A stretch of 64,000 bases of DNA, from assembly GCA_019118605.1 (NCBI GenBank), contig DWYP01000014.1, forward strand, positions 34,528-98,527. The letters run 5' to 3'. This DNA comes from Candidatus Alistipes faecavium (lineage in GTDB: Bacteria > Bacteroidota > Bacteroidia > Bacteroidales > Rikenellaceae). Shown here piece after piece: positions 52,459 through 59,369 of this stretch. The notes beneath the pieces were generated by a model. The model did not search any database, had not been told where the DNA came from, and was given only the letters and a program-made list of their open reading frames with translations. A program made the position numbers and the translations under genes. The first letter of the stretch is position 1, and each line of letters starts with the position of its first letter.

Positions 52459-53640
52459 TCAACGATTGCCTTTCGTCTCGATTTCGTGGGTGTGCAGGAC
52501 TTCGCCTCCGGCTCCGGTGATCTGCAGGGAGATCTTCCCCTGTACGACCTCGCAGCATACGCAGCTTTTGTTGTCGTTGACAAGGATCGGGAAGCGTGCA
52601 TCCCCCTCTCCGGCCTCGTGGAACGAATAGCGGTGCTCGTGGCCGCAGATCATCAGGTCGATACCCGCGTCGTTGAGCAGCGGCAGGAAGAGCTCCTTGA
52701 TGTGGAGGTTCCCGTGCCAGGTTCCGTTCGTCGGGGGGACGTGGAGCAGGACGATGCGCGTTGCGGCGGTGCGGAACGCCTCCGAGCGGAGCGCCTCGGC
52801 GAGCCATTCGCGCTGTTCGAGGCGGTAGGCGTCGTAGTCGGCCAGCCCGGCGTATTCGATGTCGCTGTCGGGCTTGTCCTCCCCGCAGTCGAGCGTCAGC
52901 AGGCACACGTCGCCGTAGCGCCGCAGGGCATAGAAGGTTCCTTCGCCTTTGGGGAAGTACTCCGGTAGCAGGTCGGCATGCACGCCGCGCGTTTCGTGGT
53001 TGCCGCGGTTGAAAAGAATGGGCGTCTCGCTGGCGAAGCACTCCACCGCGGTGTCGATATAGTCGGCGAAGAGCTGCTCGCGGCTTTCGACGCTGCTCGA
53101 CATGTCGCCGTTGAAGGCCACGAATCCCGTGCGGTCGAACTCCGCGGCGCCGAGCAGTTTGCCCATGAGGTCGGCCTGTCCGTGAATGTCGTTCAGCACC
53201 AGGAAGCGGCACTCGGCGCCGCTTTCGGGGAATGTGCGGAAGGTGTAGGGCTTGCGGCGGAAGACGTTGCTCGAGGCCACCGCGCCGTAGGCGACGTTGT
53301 CGTAATGCGGCCACTCGCGCACTTCGCGCGAAAAGATGCGGTAACAGTAGGCCGTGCCGGGCTCCAGCCCCCGGAGGCGCACGGTGTGCAGGGTCTTGCG
53401 GGCCTGGCGGCGCCCCGCGACGGTTTCATAGTAGCGCGGGTGCTCCTCGGCGTAGAAGCTCCGGCCGTCGGCCGGGGCCACCTCGACCCACGAGAGCGCC
53501 GGGGCACTGGTTGTCCAGACGACCGTCACGCCGTCGTCGGTCATGTCGCACAGGTAGGGCCCGTGCGTGATCCTGAAGTCCTGGGCGGCGGCGCCTGCGG
53601 CAAACAGGAGCATCGCCATCCCGAGCAGAAGTCGTTTCAT
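52459..53640 (-). CDS. Secreted metallophosphoesterase (purple acid phosphatase-like)
   Basis: A 393-residue exported protein (signal to about residue 20, FAAGAAAQ). Residues about 22-120 form a fibronectin-like N-domain seen in purple acid phosphatases (ITHGPYLCDMTDDGVTVVWTTSAPALSWVEV). The catalytic domain has the five metal-binding blocks: LVLNDIHGQ, FNGDMSSS, NRGNHET, LLHVPPTNGTWH and CGHEHRYSFH. It likely hydrolyses phosphomonoesters in the periplasm or outside the cell; substrate unknown. It is followed leftward by the GH20 gene (42 bp). Confidence 0.9.
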   Translation of the reverse strand: MKRLLLGMAMLLFAAGAAAQDFRITHGPYLCDMTDDGVTVVWTTSAPALSWVEVAPADGRSFYAEEHPRYYETVAGRRQARKTLHTVRLRGLEPGTAYCYRIFSREVREWPHYDNVAYGAVASSNVFRRKPYTFRTFPESGAECRFLVLNDIHGQADLMGKLLGAAEFDRTGFVAFNGDMSSSVESREQLFADYIDTAVECFASETPILFNRGNHETRGVHADLLPEYFPKGEGTFYALRRYGDVCLLTLDCGEDKPDSDIEYAGLADYDAYRLEQREWLAEALRSEAFRTAATRIVLLHVPPTNGTWHGNLHIKELFLPLLNDAGIDLMICGHEHRYSFHEAGEGDARFPILVNDNKSCVCCEVVQGKISLQITGAGGEVLHTHEIETKGNR

Positions 53641-53783
53641 CGGTCAGGGGTTGAAGTCGGTCCGGGCTCGGTTTCGCAACGGAACCTCGCCCATTTTGAC
53701 ACGAAGGTAATAATATTCTCCAAAGAACCGCCTGCGGATCCCAAAAAGTCCGAAAAACGTTCCCTGCGGATCGCCGTGCCGCA

Positions 53784-54362
53784 CTACCTTTTGGATGGTT
53801 TCTTTTTGCGCACGGACCAACCGAAATGGCCGAGGGCCTCGCCCAGGGCGAAATATTCGCCGTGCGAATAGACGATCGGCTCGGCGCGCTCGAGGCAGAA
53901 GCGCCCCGTGGCGGGGTCGATGAATCGTTCGTCGGCCTGGACGCCCACGACCTCTGCCAGGAACATGTCGTGGGTGCCGAGCGGCAGGATCTGCCGCACG
54001 CGGCACTCGATGTTGACGGGCGCTTCGGCGACGACGGGGGCCTCGACGCGCTCCGAGGCGACGGGCGTGAGGCCCATCTCGCGGAACTTGTCGAAGTCGC
54101 GTCCCGAGCGGACGCCGCACCAGTCCGTTGCGCGTGCAAGGGAGCGGGTGGTGAGGTTGATGACGAATGCCCCCGTGCGGCGGATGATGGGGTAGGAGTG
54201 CCGCTCGGGGCGCACGGAGATATAGCACATCGGGGGATCGGAACATACCGTTCCGGTCCATGCCACGGTCAGCAGGTTGTACTCTTCGGGCGAGGCGCCG
54301 CAGCTCACCAGCACGGCCGGCAGCGGGTAGAGGACCGTTCCGGGTTTCCAGTTCTGTTTCAT
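53784..54362 (-). CDS. Flavin reductase family protein
   Basis: A 192-residue protein with the split-barrel flavin-binding fold: LYPLPAVLVSCGASPEEYNLLTVAWTGTVCSDPPMCYISVRPERHSYPIIRRTGAFVINL near the N-terminus, then FDKFREMGLTPVAS and VRQILPLGTHDMFLAEVVGVQAD. This pattern fits FMN-binding flavin reductases/flavoredoxins. It may supply reduced flavin or act on a small redox substrate. The start at 54362 matches the fold's N-terminus; a TACCTTTG box at 54411-54418 (minus) lies 48 nt upstream. It is divergent from xerC. Confidence 0.88.
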   Translation of the reverse strand: MKQNWKPGTVLYPLPAVLVSCGASPEEYNLLTVAWTGTVCSDPPMCYISVRPERHSYPIIRRTGAFVINLTTRSLARATDWCGVRSGRDFDKFREMGLTPVASERVEAPVVAEAPVNIECRVRQILPLGTHDMFLAEVVGVQADERFIDPATGRFCLERAEPIVYSHGEYFALGEALGHFGWSVRKKKPSKR

Positions 54363-54410
54363 CTCTTGGCGAATATTAAAATATATATGTATGAACGAGC
54401 GTGTCCGTAA

Positions 54411-54438
54411 CAAAGGTAGCGGTTTTTGGTTATCTTTG
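54411..54438. promoter_or_regulatory. Divergent promoters of flavin reductase and xerC
   Basis: Leftward -7 box TACCTTTG (complement of 54411-54418) and rightward -7 box TATCTTTG (54431-54438) are only 12 bp apart. The xerC ATG comes 5 nt after its box, so its mRNA would have almost no leader. Neither has a good -33 TTG. Confidence 0.6.
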
Positions 54439-54443
54439 CTCGT

Positions 54444-55346
54444 ATGCTGGACGAATTTATCCGATACCTCGAATCCGAACGCCGCTACTCGCCGCTCACG
54501 GTGCGCAATTACCGCCGCGACATCGAGGCTTTCATGGAGTGGCTCGGGGCCGACGACGCGACGTTCGACCCGCGGAGGATCGCCGCGGAGGACATCCGCG
54601 AATGGATCGTCCACCTCTCGGATCAGGGGCGCCTGTGCGCTGCATCGATCAACCGCGAGGTCTCGTCGGTGCGGTCTCTGTTCCGCTGGCTCCTGCGCAC
54701 GGGGGCCGTGGAGCGCGACGTCGCGCAGTTCGTCGGCTCGCTCCGCACCTCCAAGCGGTTGCCGGCCTTCGTCCCGGAGAGCCGCATGGCGGGGATCGTC
54801 GGGGTGTGCAAATGCGATACGGAGGACTTTCTCGCGGAGCGGAATGCGCTCATCGTGCTGCTGTTCTACGCCTGCGGGCTGCGCCTTGCGGAGCTTGTGG
54901 CCGTCGACCGCGACGACTTCTCCGAGGACTTCGCTTCGCTGCGGATCTGCGGCAAGGGCGACAAGCAGCGGATGGTTCCAGTGCTGGAGTCTCTGCGGGA
55001 AAAAATTTTGTACTATCTCGGGTTAATTGAGCGGCAAAATATTTGCAATTCATCGGAAAAAGCACTATTTTTAACTCATAAAGGCAAACGCATATCCCGG
55101 ACGACCGTTTACCGTGTCGTGTGCGAGGCGCTCGGACAGGGAGGGGTGCAGGGGAAGAAAAGCCCCCACGTGCTGCGGCACACCTTCGCCACGCATCTGC
55201 TCAACGGCGGGGCCGATATGCGGGAGATCCAGGAGCTCCTCGGGCACGCATCGCTGCAGGCGACGCAGGTGTACACGCACAACAGCATCGCGCGGCTTCG
55301 GGAGGTCTACGCGAAAGCCCATCCTCGCGAAAAGGAGGGCAAGTGA
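54444..55346 (+). CDS. xerC: Tyrosine recombinase XerC/XerD family
   Basis: A 300-residue site-specific recombinase, the usual length for chromosome-dimer-resolving Xer proteins. It has an N-terminal SAM-like core-binding domain (FIRYLESERRYSPLTVRNYRRDIEAFMEWL) and a catalytic domain with CGLRLAEL (Arg), HVLRHTFATHLLNGGADMREIQELLGHASLQATQVYTHN, which holds H-x-x-R, the second His and the nucleophile Tyr. The start at 54444 is chosen over an in-frame TTG at 54426, which would overlap the -7 box. hpf follows after 25 bp, the conserved xerC-hpf order in Bacteroidetes. Whether it is XerC or XerD cannot be told here. Confidence 0.93.
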   Translation: MLDEFIRYLESERRYSPLTVRNYRRDIEAFMEWLGADDATFDPRRIAAEDIREWIVHLSDQGRLCAASINREVSSVRSLFRWLLRTGAVERDVAQFVGSLRTSKRLPAFVPESRMAGIVGVCKCDTEDFLAERNALIVLLFYACGLRLAELVAVDRDDFSEDFASLRICGKGDKQRMVPVLESLREKILYYLGLIERQNICNSSEKALFLTHKGKRISRTTVYRVVCEALGQGGVQGKKSPHVLRHTFATHLLNGGADMREIQELLGHASLQATQVYTHNSIARLREVYAKAHPREKEGK

Positions 55347-55371
55347 TTAACTTTTTATAAACCGAAAGGCT

Positions 55372-55668
55372 ATGAACGTACAGATTCAGTCCGTGAAATT
55401 CGACGCCGACAAAAAGCTCGTCGAATTCGTGAATGCCAAGATGGCGAAGTTGGACCGCTTCGCCGATCGCTCAACCGGCGCGGAGGTCATTCTCAAACTC
55501 GATAAAGACCACGAAAAAGGAAACAAGATAGCCACGATTACGCTGCACATGCCGGGGGAAGACCTCGTGGCATGCCACCAGTCGAAAGCCTTCGAGGAGT
55601 CGGTCGACGAGGCGATCGACGCACTGAAGCGGCAGATCGACAAGTTCAAGGGCAAATTCGAAAAATAG
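55372..55668 (+). CDS. hpf: Ribosome hibernation-promoting factor, short form
   Basis: A 98-residue HPF/RaiA protein (MNVQIQSVKFDADKKLVEFVNAKMAKLDRF, then VILKLDKDHEKGNKIATITLHMPGEDLVAC, EESVDEAIDALKRQIDKFKGK). It binds the 30S decoding region in starvation and helps silence ribosomes. It lacks the C-terminal dimerisation domain of long HPF. It is co-transcribed with xerC. Confidence 0.93.
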   Translation: MNVQIQSVKFDADKKLVEFVNAKMAKLDRFADRSTGAEVILKLDKDHEKGNKIATITLHMPGEDLVACHQSKAFEESVDEAIDALKRQIDKFKGKFEK

Positions 55669-55725
55669 CCCGATGACCCGATGAAAAGATAAGCAACCCA
55701 CCAACCAATTAACCTGATGGATGCC

Positions 55726-55766
55726 GCGCCGGGCGCTCTCTTCGAGACGCCCGGCGCATTTTTTTG
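55726..55766 (+). terminator. Terminator after xerC-hpf
   Basis: A perfect 10-bp GC stem (55726-55735 with 55748-55757), 12-nt loop and T7. It starts 58 nt past the hpf stop. Confidence 0.88.
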
Positions 55767-55771
55767 TCGCC

Positions 55772-55890
55772 CGTTTCCGCCCGCCCGTTTCCGCCCGCCC
55801 GTTTCCGCCCGCCTGTTTCCGCCCGCCTGTTTTTGCCCGTCCGTTTTTGTCCGCCCGCTCGTTTCCGCCCGCTCGTTTCCGCTCGCCCGG
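55772..55890. repeat. 14-bp minisatellite after hpf terminator
   Basis: About eight imperfect units of CGTTTCCGCCCGCC, some with CGT or TGT changes and one of 18 bp, start 6 bp after the terminator. Pyrimidine-rich on the plus strand, non-coding. The rest of the spacer to 56030 shows nothing else. Confidence 0.9.
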
Positions 55891-56032
55891 TCTCCGGCCC
55901 CGCTGCGGCTACGACGGAATTCTCCCGCAATATCCTGACAATAAGTCGAATGGCGGCGTGCGTGAACGACCGTGCAGACTTTCTCCGTAGAACTGTCGGT
56001 CGTCGAATGTGGGGCGTGCGAAAATGGGGGCA

Positions 56033-56063
56033 AAAGAAAAAACCTGCTGATTTACAGCAGGTT
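56033..56063 (-). terminator. Terminator after tRNA-Glu
   Basis: A 9-bp stem AACCTGCTG/CAGCAGGTT (56041-56049 with 56055-56063), five-base loop. Read leftward it is followed by a T-rich run, directly past the tRNA 3' end. Confidence 0.8.
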
Positions 56064-56066
56064 TCG

Positions 56067-56138
56067 TAGTGGATAGGGGATTCGAACCCCTATGTCATGC
56101 GTGAGAGGCATGTATCCTAACCCTTAGATGAATCCACC
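56067..56138 (-). tRNA. tRNA-Glu (anticodon CTC)
   Basis: A 72-nt cloverleaf. The acceptor stem pairs GGTGGAT with ATCCACT (one G-U), the anticodon stem pairs CATGC with GCATG around the loop CTCTCAC (anticodon CTC), and the T arm is AGGGG-TTCGAAT-CCCCT. CCA is not encoded. A consensus promoter lies upstream: TTG (complement of 56183-56185), 19-nt spacer, TATCTTTG (complement of 56156-56163). Confidence 0.93.
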
Positions 56139-56278
56139 GCTTTGGTTTGGTGGTGCAAAGATAGTGTCTTCTTTTGAATCTCCAAAATTTTCGGGCCAAA
56201 ACTGCAAAAAAAATTCCCCGCCGCTCCGTAAAACGCTTTTAATGCCTATATTTAGGGACACAACTTTTTCGCAAAAAC

Positions 56279-57049
56279 ATGAAAACCCGACGTTCGTATC
56301 TTGCCGCCGCACTTCTCGTGCTGACGCTCGGCGCCTGTACCAAACGCCCTGCGCAGCCTGTTTTCACAACCCTTGCCGTCGATTCGCTGCTTTGCGGCGA
56401 AGGCTTCTCCTGCCGCATCGAATACCGCTTCGCGTCGATTGCCAACGCACAGGGGCATCCGGCCCTGGAGGCTGTCGAAGAGTCGAATATCGCCTATTTC
56501 TTCGAACTGGAGGCCTTTTCGGGTTCGGCCTCAGAGGCGGCAGATACGGCCATAACTCAGATAGTCAAGGAGTTTGTTGCGCCCGTGAATACGGCCGTTT
56601 CCGACGGGGTGTTCGAACGCCCGGGTTGGGAGGGCGAGATCTCCGTAGAGTCTGAAGGCCGGGTCGTCGACTCGCTCCTGTGCTACACCATCACCCGCTC
56701 GAGTTATACGGGCGGGGCGCACGGCATGTATTCGACCGAACACCATACCTATTCGCTTGCCGACGGTTTCGAGCTCTCGCTGGCCGACCTCTTCGATGCG
56801 CGGCAGATAGAGTTTCTCGACCGAGCCATCCGCGGGAAGATCGCCATGAAGTACGATGCCGCCGACGATAAGGAGCTTTCCGATCTGGGGTTCTTCCCCG
56901 AATACATCCGTGCGACGGAGAATTTCCTTGTCACGCCCGAAGGGATCACCTTCAGCTACGATCCTTACGACATCGGATGCTATGCGCTGGGGAGCATCGA
57001 GGTGACGTTCTCGTTTCCGGAGCTCGAGGAACTCTTTTCGGCGCGGTAG
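56279..57049 (+). CDS. DUF3298 / RsiV-like lipoprotein
   Basis: A 256-residue lipoprotein (ALLVLTLGAC, lipobox LGAC). The C-terminal half has SYTGGAHGMYSTEHHTYSLADGFELSLADLF and FSYDPYDIGCYALGSIEVTFSFPELEEL, marking the DUF3298 domain also found in RsiV-type lysozyme-binding anti-sigma proteins; the N-part (CRIEYRFASI ... ALEAVEESNI) fits the paired DUF4163-like region. It has no transmembrane or anti-sigma part, so it is a lipid-anchored stand-alone form. A lysozyme-related role is only a possibility. It stands alone, ended by a terminator shared with the small RNA on the other strand. Confidence 0.83.
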   Translation: MKTRRSYLAAALLVLTLGACTKRPAQPVFTTLAVDSLLCGEGFSCRIEYRFASIANAQGHPALEAVEESNIAYFFELEAFSGSASEAADTAITQIVKEFVAPVNTAVSDGVFERPGWEGEISVESEGRVVDSLLCYTITRSSYTGGAHGMYSTEHHTYSLADGFELSLADLFDARQIEFLDRAIRGKIAMKYDAADDKELSDLGFFPEYIRATENFLVTPEGITFSYDPYDIGCYALGSIEVTFSFPELEELFSAR

Positions 57050-57075
57050 CCGCCCGGCGGGGACAAAACGGGAAC

Positions 57076-57113
57076 AAAAAAAAGGTCATAGTCTCACGAC
57101 TGTGACCTTTTTT
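57076..57113. terminator. Bidirectional terminator: DUF3298 gene and small RNA A
   Basis: A 10-bp stem with one mismatch (57084-57093 with 57098-57107), TCAC loop, flanked by A8 on the left and T6 on the right. It ends the rightward lipoprotein mRNA and the leftward small RNA. Confidence 0.87.
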
Positions 57114-57269
57114 CTTTGGCGGGGAACCACCCCCTCCAAATGAGGATTGATCGGAGGTATTCGACCTGAGGCGAGCACCGCCCCGCGGTCTTAGCAGCGG
57201 AAATCCGCTGCAACCTGCCGATTCCCTCAACCAACCTAAAACTACTAACCTAAATGAACCTTAAAACTT
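57076..57269 (-). ncRNA. Predicted structured small RNA A (about 194 nt)
   Basis: A consensus promoter faces left at 57275-57305. After a ~40-nt U/G-rich leader, the RNA can fold into a three-way junction. The closing helices pair 57141-57145 with 57225-57229, and 57151-57158 with 57213-57221 (one bulge). Hairpin 1 pairs 57194-57200 with 57205-57211. Hairpin 2 pairs 57163-57166 with 57187-57190 and 57168-57173 with 57179-57184. A terminator with T8 ends it. No open frame of note. Leader and promoter are repeated at small RNA B. It does not show the landmarks of SRP RNA, 6S RNA, tmRNA or RNase P RNA. Confidence 0.65.
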
Positions 57270-57284
57270 CGCTACAAAGATAAG
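57230..57284. repeat. 55-bp direct repeat, copy A (sRNA promoter and leader)
   Basis: Identical at 54 of 55 positions to 57698-57752, 468 bp away. It covers the -7 box and the predicted first ~40 nt of the small RNA. It contains three related copies of AACCTAAA (read on the plus strand). Confidence 0.95.
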
Positions 57285-57305
57285 GGCAGAATTTGAGTTA
57301 TGCAA
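57275..57305 (-). promoter_or_regulatory. Promoter of small RNA A
   Basis: Leftward TTG (complement of 57303-57305), 20-nt spacer, TATCTTTG (complement of 57275-57282). Confidence 0.8.
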
Positions 57306-57646
57306 ATATTTTATGAATATCTTAAATAAATTTAACAATTTGGTAACATTCTTCCCGTCCGACAAATCCCGCATTTCTGTGTGCGTTGTTTGTATTTTTC
57401 TGAAATACAGATTGTTTTTCCGATAGGAAGCCGAACGGGTGTCGAATCTTCCGGGGTCGGTTGTTCGGGATGCCATCCGGAAAATTTTCCGGGAATCGGG
57501 TACGCGTCGGGCGGCAGCGTGGACGGGCGGTCGGGCGGCCTGCGTGCAAAATTGAATATGTGAGCGGGATGAAATATCGGTTCGATGCGGAGCGTCCGAC
57601 GTGCGCGAAATTGCTTCGAAACGGGTCGTAAGTGCTCCGGGGGCAC

Positions 57647-57737
57647 AAAAAAAGGAAACTCGGACGCAGGGCAGCGCCCTTTGTCCACAGTTTCCTCACC
57701 AACCTAAAACTACTAACCTAAATGAACCTTAAAACTT
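57647..57737 (-). ncRNA. Predicted small RNA B (about 91 nt)
   Basis: It has the same promoter form and 5' leader as RNA A, then directly a long terminator hairpin: GGAAACT pairs with AGTTTCC (57654-57660 with 57689-57695), extended by GGAC/GTCC (57662-57665 with 57683-57686) and AGGGC/GCCCT (57668-57672 with 57676-57680), followed by T7. So the leader is fused to a different and simpler 3' module. Confidence 0.62.
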
Positions 57738-57752
57738 CGCTGCAAAGATAAG
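57698..57752. repeat. 55-bp direct repeat, copy B (sRNA promoter and leader)
   Basis: Second copy of the repeat at 57230-57284, with one difference. Sequence around the -33 element (TTATGCAA-TATTT on the plus strand) is also shared, although the spacer between the boxes has diverged. Confidence 0.95.
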
Positions 57753-57773
57753 CCAGCGGGGAGAATTATGCAA
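57743..57773 (-). promoter_or_regulatory. Promoter of small RNA B
   Basis: Leftward TTG (complement of 57771-57773), 20-nt spacer, TATCTTTG (complement of 57743-57750). Confidence 0.8.
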
Positions 57774-57870
57774 GTATTTATTAAAATTTCTTCAAAATTT
57801 TTTTGAGAAAATTTAATAAGTGAGTCTGAAACAGCATTTCCCCTTGCCCGGCGGGCATCCCGGGGGCGGC

Positions 57871-58200
57871 GGGGTGCGAACGGGAGACCGGGGTGCGAAC
57901 GGGAGACCGGGGCGCGGGCGTGACGCTGGAGTACGGGTGAGCCGCTGGGGCGCGGTGTATGGAATGAAGCAATGAAACGGGCCGGGCGGAAGCCGGAATG
58001 TGAAGTGTGGAATGTGTGGAATGTAGAGTGTGGAATGTGGGGTGTGGAATGTGGGGTGTGGAACAGGACGGTAAACGGAAACCGATTTCGGAAGATCGGA
58101 TTCGGCCTCGACTTCGGCTCCGGACTCCGGACTCCGTCCCCGATTCCGACCCCGACCCCGACCCCGTCCTTGCTGTTGCCCTTTCCGTCCTTGCTGTCCC
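57871..58200. repeat. Repeat-rich non-coding spacer with three short repeat types
   Basis: Contains a 19-bp exact duplication (57871-57889, 57890-57908), a GTGTGGAATGTGGG-type 14-bp array (about 58005-58063), and CCGACCCCGACCCC/CTTGCTGT-type repeats (about 58110-58200). No gene seen. It lies past the 3' end of the leftward glycosyltransferase gene. Confidence 0.85.
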
Positions 58201-58223
58201 CGACTCCGGCCTCCCCCGAAACG

Positions 58224-59369
58224 CTACTTCCCGAGCACCTTCCGATAGACGGCCAACAGCTCCGCGGCGATGACGTCGGGTTCGAAACGGGCGGCGTAGG
58301 CACGGCCCTGTTCGGCCATGCGGCGCCGCAGTTCGGGATCCGCGAGGATCGTTTCGATGCGTTCGGCCAGCGCCTGCGGATCGTCCGGGTCGACGTAGCA
58401 GGCACCGGGGCCTCCGGCCTCCTCGAGGCACGATCCCGTAGCGCCGATCGACGGCACGCCGCAGTTGGCCGCCTCGATCATCGGAATGCCGAACCCTTCG
58501 TAACGCGAGGGGTAGACGAACAGCTCCGCGGCACGGTACAATGCCGGAAGGTCGCCGAAAGGTACGCCCTCGAGGATGTGCAGGTAGTCGCCGAGACCCT
58601 GTTCGGCGGCGAATCGCTCGACTTGCTGCGTGTAAGGTGTGCGCTTCCCGACCGCCACGACGTGCCGCGGCGCGGGGAGCAGCTTCAGCGCCCGGACGAG
58701 CAGCTGGAGGTTCTTGCGCTCCTCGATGCTTCCCACCGAGAGGATATAGTGCTCGGGCAGGTCGTATTTTTCCCGCACGCCGCGTATCGCGGCCTCGTCG
58801 ATCGGGCGCTTGAACTGCTCGTCGCACCCCTGATAGACGACGTCGATCTTCTGCGCGGGGATTCCGAAGAAGTGCATCACGTCGCGCTTTGTCGCCTCGC
58901 TGATGGCGATGATGCGGTCGGCGCGGCGGCAGGCGCTGCGGAACTTGCGGGTGTAGATCCAGCGGTCGACGGGCTTGTAGTAGGCCGGGAAGCGCAGGAA
59001 GATCACGTCGTGGATCGTGACGACGGCGGGGATTCCCCTCTCGCGGAGCCCTGTCGGGAGTTCGCCGCTCAGTCCGTGGAACAGCGCCGTGTCGGGCGGG
59101 AGTTCGCGCGTGATGCCGAACGACCGCCACCAGGCCTTGAAAACCCCGTGCTTGGGCGTTCGCGGATAGCGGAAGGCGAGCTGTCCGATTCCTGCGAGGC
59201 GCTCGCGGAGATCCGCGCGGCCCGGGTCGGGCGAATAGAGGTCGTAGCGGTTTTCGGGGGCGAATCGTGCGAGCATCGCGACGATCATTCGGCCGTAATT
59301 GCCCAGTCCGGTCGCATTGTGGGTAATGCGCTTGGCGTCGAAGGCGATGCGGAGGCTATTCTTGTCCAT
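58224..59369 (-). CDS. Family 4 glycosyltransferase
   Basis: A 381-residue GT-B enzyme. The N-domain opens RIAFDAKRITHNATGLGNYGRMIVAML. The C-domain has LSVGSIEERKNLQLLVRALKLL and the nucleotide-sugar site FVYPSRYEGFGIPMIEAANCGVPSIGATGSCLEEAGG with the conserved E-x7-E motif. Likely adds a mannose- or similar hexose-type residue to a surface glycan. Its start lies inside the end of the next gene upstream (14-bp overlap), so the pair is co-translated. Confidence 0.9.
   Translation of the reverse strand: MDKNSLRIAFDAKRITHNATGLGNYGRMIVAMLARFAPENRYDLYSPDPGRADLRERLAGIGQLAFRYPRTPKHGVFKAWWRSFGITRELPPDTALFHGLSGELPTGLRERGIPAVVTIHDVIFLRFPAYYKPVDRWIYTRKFRSACRRADRIIAISEATKRDVMHFFGIPAQKIDVVYQGCDEQFKRPIDEAAIRGVREKYDLPEHYILSVGSIEERKNLQLLVRALKLLPAPRHVVAVGKRTPYTQQVERFAAEQGLGDYLHILEGVPFGDLPALYRAAELFVYPSRYEGFGIPMIEAANCGVPSIGATGSCLEEAGGPGACYVDPDDPQALAERIETILADPELRRRMAEQGRAYAARFEPDVIAAELLAVYRKVLGK

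Noticed and set aside
55939..56030. A gene between the hpf minisatellite and tRNA-Glu.
   Set aside because: Only short, repeat-derived frames are present.
57076..57269. Small RNA A as SRP RNA or 6S RNA.
   Set aside because: The SRP GGAA tetraloop/asymmetric loop pattern is missing. For 6S, the 5' and 3' ends do not pair and no long open bubble hairpin is seen; the 3' end is a separate terminator.
57253..57282. Nine-codon open frame MNLKTSLQR in both copies of the 55-bp repeat (plus strand), with a synonymous difference.
   Set aside because: A single synonymous difference has about a one-in-three chance of occurring by luck, there is no following gene to regulate on that strand, and the same bases form a consensus promoter and leader on the minus strand.
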